From Crocinitomicaceae bacterium (GTDB lineage: Bacteria; Bacteroidota; Bacteroidia; Flavobacteriales_D; Crocinitomicaceae), in the NCBI GenBank assembly GCA_016708105.1, contig JADJGJ010000002.1, positions 930,001 to 994,000 of the forward strand: a stretch of 64,000 bases of DNA, given 5' to 3'. The notes under the pieces are model-generated. The model searched no databases. It was not told the DNA's origin and saw nothing but the letters and a program-made list of their open reading frames with translations. This document shows positions 45,945 through 54,653 of this stretch, piece by piece. Position numbers and translations under genes: made by a program. Within the stretch, counting starts at the first letter, position 1, and every line of letters begins with the position of its first letter.

Positions 45945-47804
45945 ATGAATTATTTATCGGTTGAAAATCTTACCAAATCATTTGGTGTACGTGTACTTTT
46001 TAAAGACATAACATTTGGGTTGAACAGAGGTGATAAAGTTGCCTTTGTTGCAAAAAATGGTAGCGGAAAATCTACTTTACTAAAAATACTTTGCGGTATT
46101 GAGGGAGCGGATAGTGGGAATATTGTTTTCAGGAATGATATTCGTGTGGATTATCTTCAACAGGCTGAGAATTTTAATCCGGATAAAACTATTTTAGAAG
46201 AGATATTGTCTGCAGATACCCGCGAATCAAAAGCTATTAAAGCATATCAAAAGGCGCTTGAGAATCCTGAAAATGGAGATGAATTAGAGAGAGCAGGTGA
46301 ACTAATGAATTCAGCTAATGCCTGGGATTATGATGTGAAAATTGACATGACTTTGTCTCAATTAAAAATTGATGATAAGAGTCAAAAAATAGGCACCATG
46401 TCAGGTGGTCAGAAAAAGCGTCTTGCACTTGCAAAAATTCTGATTAATGAACCTGATATTATGATTCTTGATGAGCCCACCAATCATCTTGACTTAGATA
46501 TGATTGAATGGCTTGAGGCTGAATTGTCAAAGTCTAAGTCAACCATTATCATGGTTACGCATGATCGTTATTTTTTGGAGGTGATTTGTAATACAATTTT
46601 TGAGATGAATGATCAAACTTTGTATCGTTACAACGGAAACTTTTCATACTATCTTGAGAAAAAAGCTGAGCGAGAAGATATTTTGCAGGCCACTATCAGC
46701 AAGGCAAAAAACCTCATGCGCACTGAGCTTGACTGGATACGTCGTCAGCCTAAAGCGAGAGGTACAAAACAAAAAGCACGCGTTGACGCTTTTGATGATT
46801 TGAAAGAAGTAGCTTCTCAAAAAATAAAAAAAGATCAATTGGATTTGGATGTCCAGATGAGTCGGCTTGGGTCAAAAATTGTAGAATTTCATCACGTAGG
46901 AAAACGATTTGGCGAAAAAATAATATTACGTGATTTTTCTTATGTATTTAAACGAGGTGAGAAGATTGGAATTGTTGGAAATAATGGAACAGGTAAATCA
47001 ACTTTTCTTAATTTAATTGCAGGCGCAGAAATACCTGATTCAGGTAAAATAAATGTTGGTGAAACCGTTGTACTGGGTTATTATCACCAAGATGGAATGA
47101 AGTTTAAAGATGATCAACGTGTGATTGAAATTATCAAAGAGATTGCTGAATTTATACCCTTGTCTAAAGGGCGTACACTTTCAGCAGCTCAGTTTCTTGA
47201 GAAATTTTTATTCCCGCGTGATATGCATTATAATTTGGTTGAGAAACTGAGCGGAGGTGAAAAGAAGAGACTTTATTTGATGACCATTCTGATGAAGAAT
47301 CCGAATTTCCTCATTCTGGATGAGCCAACGAATGACCTGGATATTTTTGTGCTGAGTGTTTTAGAAGATTATCTGAGTGAGTTTGATGGATGTTTGCTTG
47401 TAGTATCACATGATCGTTATTTCATGGATAAGATGGCTGAGCATACATTTTATTTTTCCGGCAATGGTGAAATAAAAGATATACTTGGAAATTATACCGT
47501 ATATAGATCCTATTTGAAAGAGCAATCGTCAACCCAAAAAGTGGTAGAGAAAAAAGAAGAGCAGGATCCTCGTGAAGCAAGTCCAAAACGAAAACTAAGC
47601 TATAAGGAAAAGTCAGAGTTAGAGAGTCTTGAAAAAGAAATGGAAAAATTGCAACATGAGAAAGCTTCTATCACTGAACTCCTAAGTGATCCTAATGTTG
47701 AAGGCAATGAAATTACACGTGTATCTATCCGTTTGGCAGAAATTGAATCAAGACTTGAAATAATAGAAATGCGTTGGCTTGAGCTGTCTGAGTTGGATAG
47801 TTAG
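45945..47804 (+). CDS. ABC-F family ATPase (Uup-like)
   Basis: The 619-residue soluble protein has two ABC cassettes. The first shows GSGKSTLLKILCG, SGGQKKRLALAKIL and IMILDEPTNHLD. The second shows GNNGTGKSTFLNLIAG, SGGEKKRLYLMTIL and FLILDEPTNDLD. Between them is the ABC-F linker (about 230-290), and a C-terminal coiled coil (EKSELESLEKEMEKLQHEK) follows. There are no membrane segments. ABC-F proteins act on ribosomes as translation factors, or, for Uup, in ribosome assembly or DNA metabolism. The C-terminal coiled coil points to the Uup branch. Antibiotic-resistance function is not indicated. Confidence 0.94.
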   Translation: MNYLSVENLTKSFGVRVLFKDITFGLNRGDKVAFVAKNGSGKSTLLKILCGIEGADSGNIVFRNDIRVDYLQQAENFNPDKTILEEILSADTRESKAIKAYQKALENPENGDELERAGELMNSANAWDYDVKIDMTLSQLKIDDKSQKIGTMSGGQKKRLALAKILINEPDIMILDEPTNHLDLDMIEWLEAELSKSKSTIIMVTHDRYFLEVICNTIFEMNDQTLYRYNGNFSYYLEKKAEREDILQATISKAKNLMRTELDWIRRQPKARGTKQKARVDAFDDLKEVASQKIKKDQLDLDVQMSRLGSKIVEFHHVGKRFGEKIILRDFSYVFKRGEKIGIVGNNGTGKSTFLNLIAGAEIPDSGKINVGETVVLGYYHQDGMKFKDDQRVIEIIKEIAEFIPLSKGRTLSAAQFLEKFLFPRDMHYNLVEKLSGGEKKRLYLMTILMKNPNFLILDEPTNDLDIFVLSVLEDYLSEFDGCLLVVSHDRYFMDKMAEHTFYFSGNGEIKDILGNYTVYRSYLKEQSSTQKVVEKKEEQDPREASPKRKLSYKEKSELESLEKEMEKLQHEKASITELLSDPNVEGNEITRVSIRLAEIESRLEIIEMRWLELSELDS

Positions 47805-47876
47805 CTATCTTGAACTATTAAGTTTCAAAATTATAGGTTATTATGCGATTTATTGATAAGTATAGATGATTTCTAT

Positions 47877-47956
47877 TGAAGGAATTAACGTAAATATATT
47901 GAATGTAATGAAGGAATTAACGTAATTATATTGAATGTAATGAAGGAATTAACGTT
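47877..47956 (+). repeat. 32-base direct tandem repeat, two and a half copies
   Basis: Units at 47877-47908 and 47909-47940 are identical except for one base (A to T). A third, partial unit begins at 47941 and keeps the first 15 bases before diverging. Each begins TGAAGGAATTAACGTAA. The repeats lie in the 262-base gap before the DUF4143-type ATPase gene, which itself starts with ATGAAGGAA. They could be regulator-binding sites or a simple slippage product. Confidence 0.85.
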
Positions 47957-48069
47957 AAATAATATGATTAATTGAAGAGAATGGTGTATTTTAGTACACA
48001 TAGTTAGTCTAAAATTAGCTAATCTTGTATTGTGTTTTTTTTAAATAAGTCAATAAAAATTCCCGAGTG

Positions 48070-49230
48070 ATGAAGGAAAAATATCTTACACGATCAGTTT
48101 TTTCAGAAATTAACCGAAAATTTAAGTCGCAAAAAGTGTTGATTCTGCTAGGGCCAAGAAGGGTGGGTAAAACTGCGATACTCAAAGAATACGCGGCATC
48201 CTTGGATAAAAAAAAATACCTCTTCTATAATGGAGAAGATATAAGAACCCATGAATTACTGGCAGAACGAAGCATTCGTAACTACCGACGTGTAATTGGA
48301 AATCACAAGCTGTTGGTAATTGATGAAGCACAGAAAATTCCTGACATTGGTGCTAAGCTTAAATTGATGGTAGACACCATTCAAGATCTGAGAATTCTTG
48401 TCACCGGTTCTTCAATGCTTGATTTAACCAATCGATTGGGTGAACCACTTTTAGGCAGAAGTTATACTCTTCGATTATTTCCGCTGGCACAAATGGAATT
48501 CAGTAAATATGAAAAATATGCGGATACCCGAGACAAATTAGAAGAACGACTCATTTTTGGATCATATCCTGAACTTGAACATATTGAAGACTGGGATGAA
48601 AAGGCAGAATATCTTGATGAGCTGGTTGGATCGAATTTGCTGAAAGACATTCTTGAATTTGAAGGCATACGTAAATCAGGAAAAATATTAGACTTACTGA
48701 GACTGATAGCTTTTCAAACGGGCAAAGAAGTCAGTGTTGATGAGCTAGCTAATAATTTGAAAGGTATTAGCAGAAATACTGTTGAGAATTATCTTGATTT
48801 GCTTAGTCGGGTGTTTGTGATTTATAAAGTTGGCGGATTCAGTAGAAATCTGAGAAAAGAAGTTGTTAAATCAAACCGATGGTACTTCGTTGATAATGGT
48901 GTTCGTAATGCCATACTTAAAAATTTCAACCCGTTGCGTTATCGTCCTGATGTTGGAGAGTTGTGGGAAAATTACATTATGTCTGAACGTATAAAGTACA
49001 ATTCATATACCCGCAAATCTGTCCATTTTTTTTTCTGGAGAACTTATGACCAGCAAGAAATTGATCTCATAGAAGAGTCCAGTGGAAAATTATCTGCCTG
49101 GGAATTTAAATGGAATTCTGGTAAAAAAAATCAGAAGGCACCTGCGGGATGGAGTAGGACTTATCCTGAGGCAAAATATAAAGTGATCACTCCGGACAAT
49201 TATCTTGATTTTATTCAACCAACAAAATGA
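48070..49230 (+). CDS. AAA-type ATPase with DUF4143-like C-terminal domain
   Basis: The 386-residue protein has a Walker A motif GPRRVGKTAIL (about 28-38), a Walker B motif LLVIDEAQKIPDIG, and a sensor segment RILVTGSSMLDL. These are the features of the AAA_14 family. A winged-helix region is at about 215-265 (KGISRNTVENYLDLLSR). The C-terminus, with FFFWRTYDQQEIDLIEESSG and WEFKWN, matches the DUF4143 restriction-endonuclease-like fold (D/E-x-K pattern: EIDLIE ... EFKW). It is an orphan with no toxin, transposase or restriction partner. A GTG three bases earlier is an alternative start. The role is unknown. Confidence 0.9.
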   Translation: MKEKYLTRSVFSEINRKFKSQKVLILLGPRRVGKTAILKEYAASLDKKKYLFYNGEDIRTHELLAERSIRNYRRVIGNHKLLVIDEAQKIPDIGAKLKLMVDTIQDLRILVTGSSMLDLTNRLGEPLLGRSYTLRLFPLAQMEFSKYEKYADTRDKLEERLIFGSYPELEHIEDWDEKAEYLDELVGSNLLKDILEFEGIRKSGKILDLLRLIAFQTGKEVSVDELANNLKGISRNTVENYLDLLSRVFVIYKVGGFSRNLRKEVVKSNRWYFVDNGVRNAILKNFNPLRYRPDVGELWENYIMSERIKYNSYTRKSVHFFFWRTYDQQEIDLIEESSGKLSAWEFKWNSGKKNQKAPAGWSRTYPEAKYKVITPDNYLDFIQPTK

Positions 49231-49284
49231 TTTAAATTGCCTTGTAAATCACTTAGTCAATGTTGTACTTAATGATCAACAGAT

Positions 49285-49755
49285 TTACATATAATGTCCG
49301 TAATAATTAGGATCGTCCCATAGTTTTTTCTGTTCTTCATCGTAATGATCTGCCTGTTTTTTATCTTGTTCCGCAAGATCAAATTGACCTGTTAGTCTAT
49401 ATAGTTTCTCACGCAAACGCAGACCAAAAGTTGACATTTGCTGTGGATTGAGATCAAGACCTTTTAATAGATTGACAGCTTCTGAATATCGTTGTAAATA
49501 ACAAAGTGAATCTGCAATATCAACTTTAGAACGCACATCCGGATTTTGCTTTGTGTAGGCTAAAATGTCTTGTATACGTTCAGCATGCATGTCCAATCTG
49601 AAATAGCATCGTGAACGTTCTTCCAGTGCAAGTTTAAAATCAGGATTAATTGAAATAACCGCTGAAAATAATTCTACGGCTCTTTTAATATTAAATGTCG
49701 GACTATCATTGTAGGTGCATTCTTGCGCCTCATGATATATTTTTTCCAGATCCAT
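49285..49755 (-). CDS. TPR-like hypothetical protein, 156 residues
   Basis: The cytoplasmic protein has two or three helical pairs of the tetratricopeptide type (for example AVELFSAVISINPDFKLALE and ERSRCYFRLDMHAERIQDIL, then YSEAVNLLKGLDLNPQQ). Such repeats mediate protein contacts. Its start lies 26 bases inside the end of the upstream HEAT-like gene, so translation is coupled. It is the last gene of a three-gene operon after the glycosyltransferase. Confidence 0.82.
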   Translation of the reverse strand: MDLEKIYHEAQECTYNDSPTFNIKRAVELFSAVISINPDFKLALEERSRCYFRLDMHAERIQDILAYTKQNPDVRSKVDIADSLCYLQRYSEAVNLLKGLDLNPQQMSTFGLRLREKLYRLTGQFDLAEQDKKQADHYDEEQKKLWDDPNYYGHYM

Positions 49756-50278
49756 TTTTATAAATTTTGTAGAGTTTATTTAATTCTTGTTTTCCTCTGT
49801 GCACTATTCCCGGAGAAACTTTTTCCTCAACTAAAATTTCAATCAATGGAATTGCTTCAACCGATAATTCAGGATACTTTTCACAAATTTTTCTGAGTGC
49901 TGTCATGGAAAATGCTTTAACTGCAATGCTTTCATCGGCATCTTTTAAGTATCCCAGCGCTTGCTCAAAAAATATTCCTTCTGATTCTTCAGGAACATTT
50001 TCAAACTGAAAGGTGCGTATGATAATTCGCTTAACAGCGTCTATTGGTTTTTTTGAAAGATGTTGAATCATTTGCGTGAGATAGGGGCGCACCATTTCCG
50101 GGTTTTCATCGTAGACAAGCGCCATGATTTGTGCAGATAATTGTGCAATTCTTTTTTCGTTTGAAAAGAACCACTGCATCAAGTCGTGCATCTTGTTTTT
50201 GTCTGAACCAATGAACCTTGCCGTTTTTTGCCAATTCAATTTTGAATTTTCATGCAATATCATTTCACGCAAATTCAT
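49730..50278 (-). CDS. HEAT-like repeat protein, 182 residues
   Basis: The protein is all-helical, with repeated antiparallel pairs. Examples are RIAQLSAQIMALVYDENPEM, VRPYLTQMIQHLSKKPIDAV, ESIAVKAFSMTALRKICEKY and LSVEAIPLIEILVEEKV, which resemble HEAT/ARM repeats. It has no signal peptide or membrane helix. It overlaps the TPR gene by 26 bases and starts 10 bases after the glycosyltransferase gene. The role is unknown; binding or scaffolding is inferred from the fold. Confidence 0.8.
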   Translation of the reverse strand: MNLREMILHENSKLNWQKTARFIGSDKNKMHDLMQWFFSNEKRIAQLSAQIMALVYDENPEMVRPYLTQMIQHLSKKPIDAVKRIIIRTFQFENVPEESEGIFFEQALGYLKDADESIAVKAFSMTALRKICEKYPELSVEAIPLIEILVEEKVSPGIVHRGKQELNKLYKIYKNGSGKNIS

Positions 50279-50288
50279 ATATTCTGTT

Positions 50289-51005
50289 TTATCGCCAGAG
50301 CACTTTCAAAAAATTAATTGATTCACGCAACAGAATGCGCATATTAACTTTGCTGAAAACGACATCTGGCTTGAGCTCTACTTCAGCTAGTGAAAATTTG
50401 AGTTTTCGTTTACTCGCTAATTTTATAAATTCAAGATCAAATAAAAAACGATCAATTTTTGTTTCAAGAAAAACAGCGGCTCCATTTTTATTGAATCCTT
50501 TGATGCCACATTGAGAGTCGTCAGTAGGCAGGCGTAGAAAAGTTTTTAATGTCCAGCGTAAAAATTTTGAAATCAATTTTCTGAGAAACGGAGTCTTTGA
50601 ATAATATTCATTACCCCGGTGACCGGGCACTACATCATATCCTTCAGATAATTTTTGATAAACACCCAAAAAACTTTTTTCAAGATATGGAAAATCAATA
50701 TCTGTATAAATAATCAAATTATACTTTGCTGCTGCAACACCTTGTCTAAGTGCGTGTCCTTTACCTTTGTTTATTGGATATTGAATGTATGTGAAATCAG
50801 GTAAATTATTTTTGATGAATTCAATTTTGTCATCTTCCGTATTTTTTACTGAGCCATCATTCACTAGAATGAGTTGAGGAACTATTCCGGTTTTTTCTAT
50901 GATTGATTTCACAGATGACACAACAATTTTTTCCCAATTGGTAGGAGGATTGAAACAAGGCAATACCAGCGAGAAAAAATCATTATGTGTGTGGTTGGTG
51001 TTCAT
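50289..51005 (-). CDS. Family 2 glycosyltransferase
   Basis: The 238-residue GT-A enzyme has SLVLPCFNPPTNW (about 11-23), the nucleotide-binding LILVNDGS, the loop with NKGKGHALRQGV, and YTDIDFP as the metal-binding DxD variant. RLPTDDSQCGIKGFNK resembles the conserved DTQCGFK region of dolichyl/undecaprenyl-phosphate glycosyltransferases. There is no membrane anchor apart from a possible C-terminal amphipathic region. An upstream TTG at 51017 lies within an exact -7 box, so the ATG at 51005 is preferred. It heads a three-gene operon. Confidence 0.87.
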   Translation of the reverse strand: MNTNHTHNDFFSLVLPCFNPPTNWEKIVVSSVKSIIEKTGIVPQLILVNDGSVKNTEDDKIEFIKNNLPDFTYIQYPINKGKGHALRQGVAAAKYNLIIYTDIDFPYLEKSFLGVYQKLSEGYDVVPGHRGNEYYSKTPFLRKLISKFLRWTLKTFLRLPTDDSQCGIKGFNKNGAAVFLETKIDRFLFDLEFIKLASKRKLKFSLAEVELKPDVVFSKVNMRILLRESINFLKVLWR

Positions 51006-51014
51006 GTTGATTCC

Positions 51015-51022
51015 CAAAAGTA
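51015..51022 (-). promoter_or_regulatory. -7 box (TACTTTTG) for the glycosyltransferase operon
   Basis: This is an exact TAnnTTTG match on the minus strand, only nine bases before the ATG at 51005. The mRNA would have a leader of just a few bases. No TTG is found at the standard upstream spacing. Confidence 0.5.
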
Positions 51023-51063
51023 CGAATTGAAGCCCGATTTATTCGCATGCACAAAATATTCTT

Positions 51064-51071
51064 TAGCTTTG
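51064..51071 (+). promoter_or_regulatory. -7 box (TAGCTTTG) for the FHS transporter gene
   Basis: This is an exact TAnnTTTG match, 20 bases before the ATG at 51092. No TTG lies at the right distance, so the -33 element is uncertain. It is divergent from the glycosyltransferase box, and the two lie 41 bases apart. Confidence 0.45.
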
Positions 51072-51091
51072 AAGACTAACATTTGTGAATC

Positions 51092-52840
51092 ATGACAATT
51101 CAAGAACAGTCAAAAACTAATTACGGAGCATTGGCTATGCTGACCACAGTCTTTTTTTTCTGGGGTTTTATTGCGGCAGGAAATTCAGTATTCATTCCTT
51201 TTTGCCGGAGCTATTTTGACCTGGATCAGTTTCAAGGCCAATTAGTTGACTTTGCGTTTTATGGTGCTTATTATTTAGGTGCCTTGGCTCTATTTGCATG
51301 GGGATCAGGTAAAGGCAAAGACATTATCATGAGTTGGGGTTATAAACGCAGCATTGTGTATGGTCTGCTTCTTTCAGCTGTTGGAGCAGCAGCTATGATT
51401 ATTTCAGTTTATGCCAATGTCTTTACAGGCATGTTAGTTGGGTTGTTTATTATAGGTTTGGGTTTCTCAGTGCAGCAAACTTCTGCTAACCCTTTCATGA
51501 TTTCTATGGGTGATGAAGCAACGGGCAGTAACCGAATTAATCTTGGAGGAGGCATAAATAGTTTTGGTACCACTATTGGACCTGTAGTGGTGACATTAGC
51601 CTTGTTTGGAACATCAGCCGCAATTTCAGATGATCAAATTCAAGCACTTAGTTTATCAAAAGTTATATTACTGTACGGATGTGTCGGATTACTTTTTCTG
51701 GTTGCTGCAACCATGTTTGGTTTCTCTAAAAAAGTGCCGGCTATGATAAAGAACGAAAAAGCCGAACCGGCAAAAAATGCGCTACTTACATTAGGAATTA
51801 TTACCGGCTTATTGATTATATGTTTTGCTCCGGTTTTTGCAAGTTATAAATCGGCTGAAGCAATTACTCTTTCTGAAATGCAAGAGCAAGTTCCGATCAT
51901 TGAACAGCAGGTGCAGGATGGATTGCAAACGACGCTGTATCTTGAAAAATTTCAAGAACAAGTTTCTGAAATTAAAAAACCACTTGAACAAAGCCGCATG
52001 ATGTGGTTGAGTTTTGGTTTGGTAGTAGTGCTTGTTGGATTAATGTACTCATACTTCAAAGGCAAAAAACAAAAAGAAGGTTGGGGCGCTATGCAATATC
52101 CACAACTGACCTTAGGCATGCTTGCTATTTTTGTTTATGTTGGGGTTGAAGTTGCAGTTGGAAGTAATTTGGGCGAATTATTAAAACAAGAAAAATTTGG
52201 TGGTTTTGATTCGTCTGAAATTGCACCTTTCATTTCTATGTATTGGGGCAGTTTGATGATTGGCAGATGGGCAGGTGCAATTAATGCGTTTAAATTGAGT
52301 CAAAGCACTAAAGCGATCTTGAGATTTATTGTGCCCCTGATTGCTTTTGCGGTTGTGCTCGGTTTTTCTCGCATAATGGGCTATCAAGTTGATTATTTTT
52401 ATTGGTATATTCTGTGTGTATTGATTCAAATTTTTGCTTTTATTATTACAAAAGATAAACCCGCACTTACTTTGGCTGTGTTTGGAATATTGGGCGTGGC
52501 TGCTATATTGACAGGTTTAATGAGTTCAGGTCAGATAGCAATTTATGCATTTTTGTCAGCCGGATTATTTTGTTCAATTATGTGGCCTTGTATCTTTTCG
52601 CTATCGCTTGCAGGCCTTGGAAAATATCAATCACAGGGTTCAGGCTTTTTGGTCATGATGATTCTGGGTGGCGCTATTATTCCGCCCTTACAGGGAAAGC
52701 TCTCAGATGTAATTGGCATTCAGCCATCGTTTATTGTCGGCTTGATTTGCTTCGCTTATCTGGCGTTTTTTGCAGTGTATGTCAAAACCTTACTCAAAAA
52801 ACAGGGCATATCATTTGATGATTCAGTTGCAGCACATTAG
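51092..52840 (+). CDS. FHS-type sugar transporter (MFS) with inserted helical hairpin
   Basis: The 582-residue membrane protein begins like the fucose/glucose/galactose:H+ symporter family (TTVFFFWGFIAAGNSVFIPF, then QQTSANPFMISMG and GGGINSFGTTIGP). It keeps the second-half motifs YWGSLMIGRWAGA and GAIIPPLQGKLSD. Normal members have about 420-440 residues. This one carries an extra block at about 225-325: a membrane helix, about 60 polar helical residues (ITLSEMQEQVPIIEQQVQDG and on), and another helix. With the first six helices ending in the cytoplasm, the polar part would face the periplasm. Sugar substrate is inferred from the family. Confidence 0.88.
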   Translation: MTIQEQSKTNYGALAMLTTVFFFWGFIAAGNSVFIPFCRSYFDLDQFQGQLVDFAFYGAYYLGALALFAWGSGKGKDIIMSWGYKRSIVYGLLLSAVGAAAMIISVYANVFTGMLVGLFIIGLGFSVQQTSANPFMISMGDEATGSNRINLGGGINSFGTTIGPVVVTLALFGTSAAISDDQIQALSLSKVILLYGCVGLLFLVAATMFGFSKKVPAMIKNEKAEPAKNALLTLGIITGLLIICFAPVFASYKSAEAITLSEMQEQVPIIEQQVQDGLQTTLYLEKFQEQVSEIKKPLEQSRMMWLSFGLVVVLVGLMYSYFKGKKQKEGWGAMQYPQLTLGMLAIFVYVGVEVAVGSNLGELLKQEKFGGFDSSEIAPFISMYWGSLMIGRWAGAINAFKLSQSTKAILRFIVPLIAFAVVLGFSRIMGYQVDYFYWYILCVLIQIFAFIITKDKPALTLAVFGILGVAAILTGLMSSGQIAIYAFLSAGLFCSIMWPCIFSLSLAGLGKYQSQGSGFLVMMILGGAIIPPLQGKLSDVIGIQPSFIVGLICFAYLAFFAVYVKTLLKKQGISFDDSVAAH

Positions 52841-52918
52841 AATCACTGAATTTTGAAATGCATTAAAATATTGTTTGGTTCTATTCGTCAACGCAAATAA
52901 TCAATTGAACAATATAAG

Positions 52919-53500
52919 ATGGCATACGTTAAGGAAATAGCACTAGTGAAACCTGATATAGCACAAACGGTAGAAAAAGAGCGCGGCAAACTTTTCAATT
53001 TTATACGTAAAAGAGTGAAGTCTACGCTGGATGCAGAAGATATTCTGCAAGATGTATTCTATCAATTTATCCGCGTTCAAGACGAAGTGCAAAAAATTGA
53101 AAAAGTCAGTTCATGGCTTTTTCAGGTGGCCCGTAACCGAATTACTGATCTTTATCGCAAAAAAAAGCCGGCCAATTTTTCTCAATTTATTACTTCAAGT
53201 GAATCTGATGATGAGTCGTCTTTAAGTTTTGAAGATTATATTCCTGATCTTACTGATTTACCTGATGCCACAATCACACGTGAAATGGTTTGGGAAATAC
53301 TTGATGAAGGCTTGAATGAATTGCCTGAAGAGCAGCGTGAGGTTTTTAAAATGCACGAATTTGAAGATCTGTCATTTAATGAGATCTCTGAAATTACAGG
53401 TGAAGGCGTCAACACGCTGATTTCAAGAAAAAGATATGCTATTCTGCATCTCAGAAAAAAACTAGACGAATTATATCGTGAAATTGTAAATGGTGATTAA
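52919..53500 (+). CDS. ECF-type RNA polymerase sigma factor
   Basis: The 193-residue protein has region 2 (DAEDILQDVFYQFIRVQDEV, then SWLFQVARNRITDLYRKKKP, about 40-82) and region 4 (LPEEQREVFKMHEFEDLSFN, EISEITGEGVNTLISRKRYA, about 138-178). This is the minimal ECF sigma arrangement. The middle is acidic. The usual separate anti-sigma gene does not follow. Instead, 129 bases downstream, there is a small His/Cys-rich membrane protein on the same strand, possibly its regulator or target. Confidence 0.92.
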   Translation: MAYVKEIALVKPDIAQTVEKERGKLFNFIRKRVKSTLDAEDILQDVFYQFIRVQDEVQKIEKVSSWLFQVARNRITDLYRKKKPANFSQFITSSESDDESSLSFEDYIPDLTDLPDATITREMVWEILDEGLNELPEEQREVFKMHEFEDLSFNEISEITGEGVNTLISRKRYAILHLRKKLDELYREIVNGD

Positions 53501-53629
53501 TCACACCGGTCAATTTTTTTCTGTTCCTCTTAATATCCCTTGTTAGATTGCTAATAAAAACAGAGATCTAAGAATACTTCAGAATATCTCATTGACACCC
53601 AGAAAGAGTATCAACCAAAACAAAAAATT

Positions 53630-53959
53630 ATGAAAGCAAAATATATTTGGTGGCCAATTGGTTTTGCAGCAATCGTTGTAATAGTTAGCTTTATTGTCAT
53701 GTGGCTTTGGAATTGGTTGATGCCTGAACTCTTTGGTTTGGTTGTCATCAATTTTTGGCAGGCACTTGGTTTGCTTATTCTGTCTAAAATTCTTTTCGGA
53801 GGAGTATGGGGACATCACAAAGCATGTCATCATGGCCATCATCATGATTGGAAATATCGGTTCAAATCAAAATGGCAATGCATGTCTGAAGATGAAAGAA
53901 AAAAATGGGAAGATAAATTTGCCGCAAAATGTAAAGAGCACGATAATTCAGGCGAATAA
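53630..53959 (+). CDS. Small membrane protein with His/Cys-rich cytoplasmic tail
   Basis: The 109-residue protein has two membrane helices (about 5-27 and 38-58). A short basic tail holds a cluster GHHKACHHGHHHDW (about 62-75) and then two further Cys residues in KWQCMSEDERKKWEDKFAAK and C-K-E-H. By the positive-inside rule the N-terminus and the tail are both cytoplasmic. The cluster suggests metal binding. Its position directly after an ECF sigma factor suggests a membrane partner or target. Similar small proteins follow ECF sigma genes in other Bacteroidota, as I recall. The function is unknown. Confidence 0.82.
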   Translation: MKAKYIWWPIGFAAIVVIVSFIVMWLWNWLMPELFGLVVINFWQALGLLILSKILFGGVWGHHKACHHGHHHDWKYRFKSKWQCMSEDERKKWEDKFAAKCKEHDNSGE

Positions 53960-53967
53960 AATTCTGA

Positions 53968-54627
53968 CTAAATCTTTACTATTTTTTCAGTTAATTCTCG
54001 CTCATCTTCATCCTTAATTTTAACAATGTACATGCCGGCCGGAAAATCTCGTAGACTCACTGAGTATATATCTTCAATGGCAGAATTGATCACCAGATTT
54101 CCGGATGAATCATACACCGATAATATGGTATTGCTGTAACCCAATTTTAAGAATACGGTCAGCACGTTTTCAGCAAAAGTTAATTGTGCCCAGGGTTGAT
54201 TTTCTATTGGCAGCGAATCACTTTCAACGTGATAAATAAATGAAACTGTATCTTGGTCAGACGGATTAAGTTCATCAAAAACGGCAAACTGAATGATGCC
54301 ATCACCGGGCGTATCATTCGCTGATAAATTGATGGAAATGTAAGCTGATTCTGCCGGAGTAATAGTTCCAAGAGAGCCGTCATCAGGCACTTTGGTGTAA
54401 CAAATCATATTGGTGCAACCTGTTACACTCCATGCTTCAGGGATATCTGAATAAATGAGCTCAAAACTTAAACTGCGCGGAATGGAAGATTCATTTTTGA
54501 TGTAAATATATTCCGTGTTATAGTAATTGGTGTTCACCGTGCTCTCATTGATGAGCCCCGGATCAAAGGAAAGATTTTGCCCAAAAGCACACGAGCCGGT
54601 TAGCAGAAACGGAAAAAATATTTTCAT
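53968..54627 (-). CDS. Secreted protein with T9SS sorting domain
   Basis: The 219-residue protein has a short signal peptide (MKIFFPFLLTGSCAFGQ). It has an immunoglobulin-like domain (about 20-130) with the strand pattern YIYIKNESSIPRSLSFELIY and two cysteines in VTGCTNMICYT, possibly forming a disulfide. The C-terminal region (TILSVYDSSGNLVI, FPAGMYIVKIKDEDER) is a T9SS type A sorting domain. It follows the M23 peptidase gene by 26 bases on the same strand, so the two are probably one operon. It is convergent with the His-rich protein, with eight bases between. Confidence 0.85.
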   Translation of the reverse strand: MKIFFPFLLTGSCAFGQNLSFDPGLINESTVNTNYYNTEYIYIKNESSIPRSLSFELIYSDIPEAWSVTGCTNMICYTKVPDDGSLGTITPAESAYISINLSANDTPGDGIIQFAVFDELNPSDQDTVSFIYHVESDSLPIENQPWAQLTFAENVLTVFLKLGYSNTILSVYDSSGNLVINSAIEDIYSVSLRDFPAGMYIVKIKDEDERELTEKIVKI

Positions 54628-54653
54628 GCCTTGAGAACGAAGAAAGAAATAAA

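Noticed and set aside
47877..47956. CRISPR array
   Set aside because: The repeats are contiguous with no unique spacers, and there is no cas gene.
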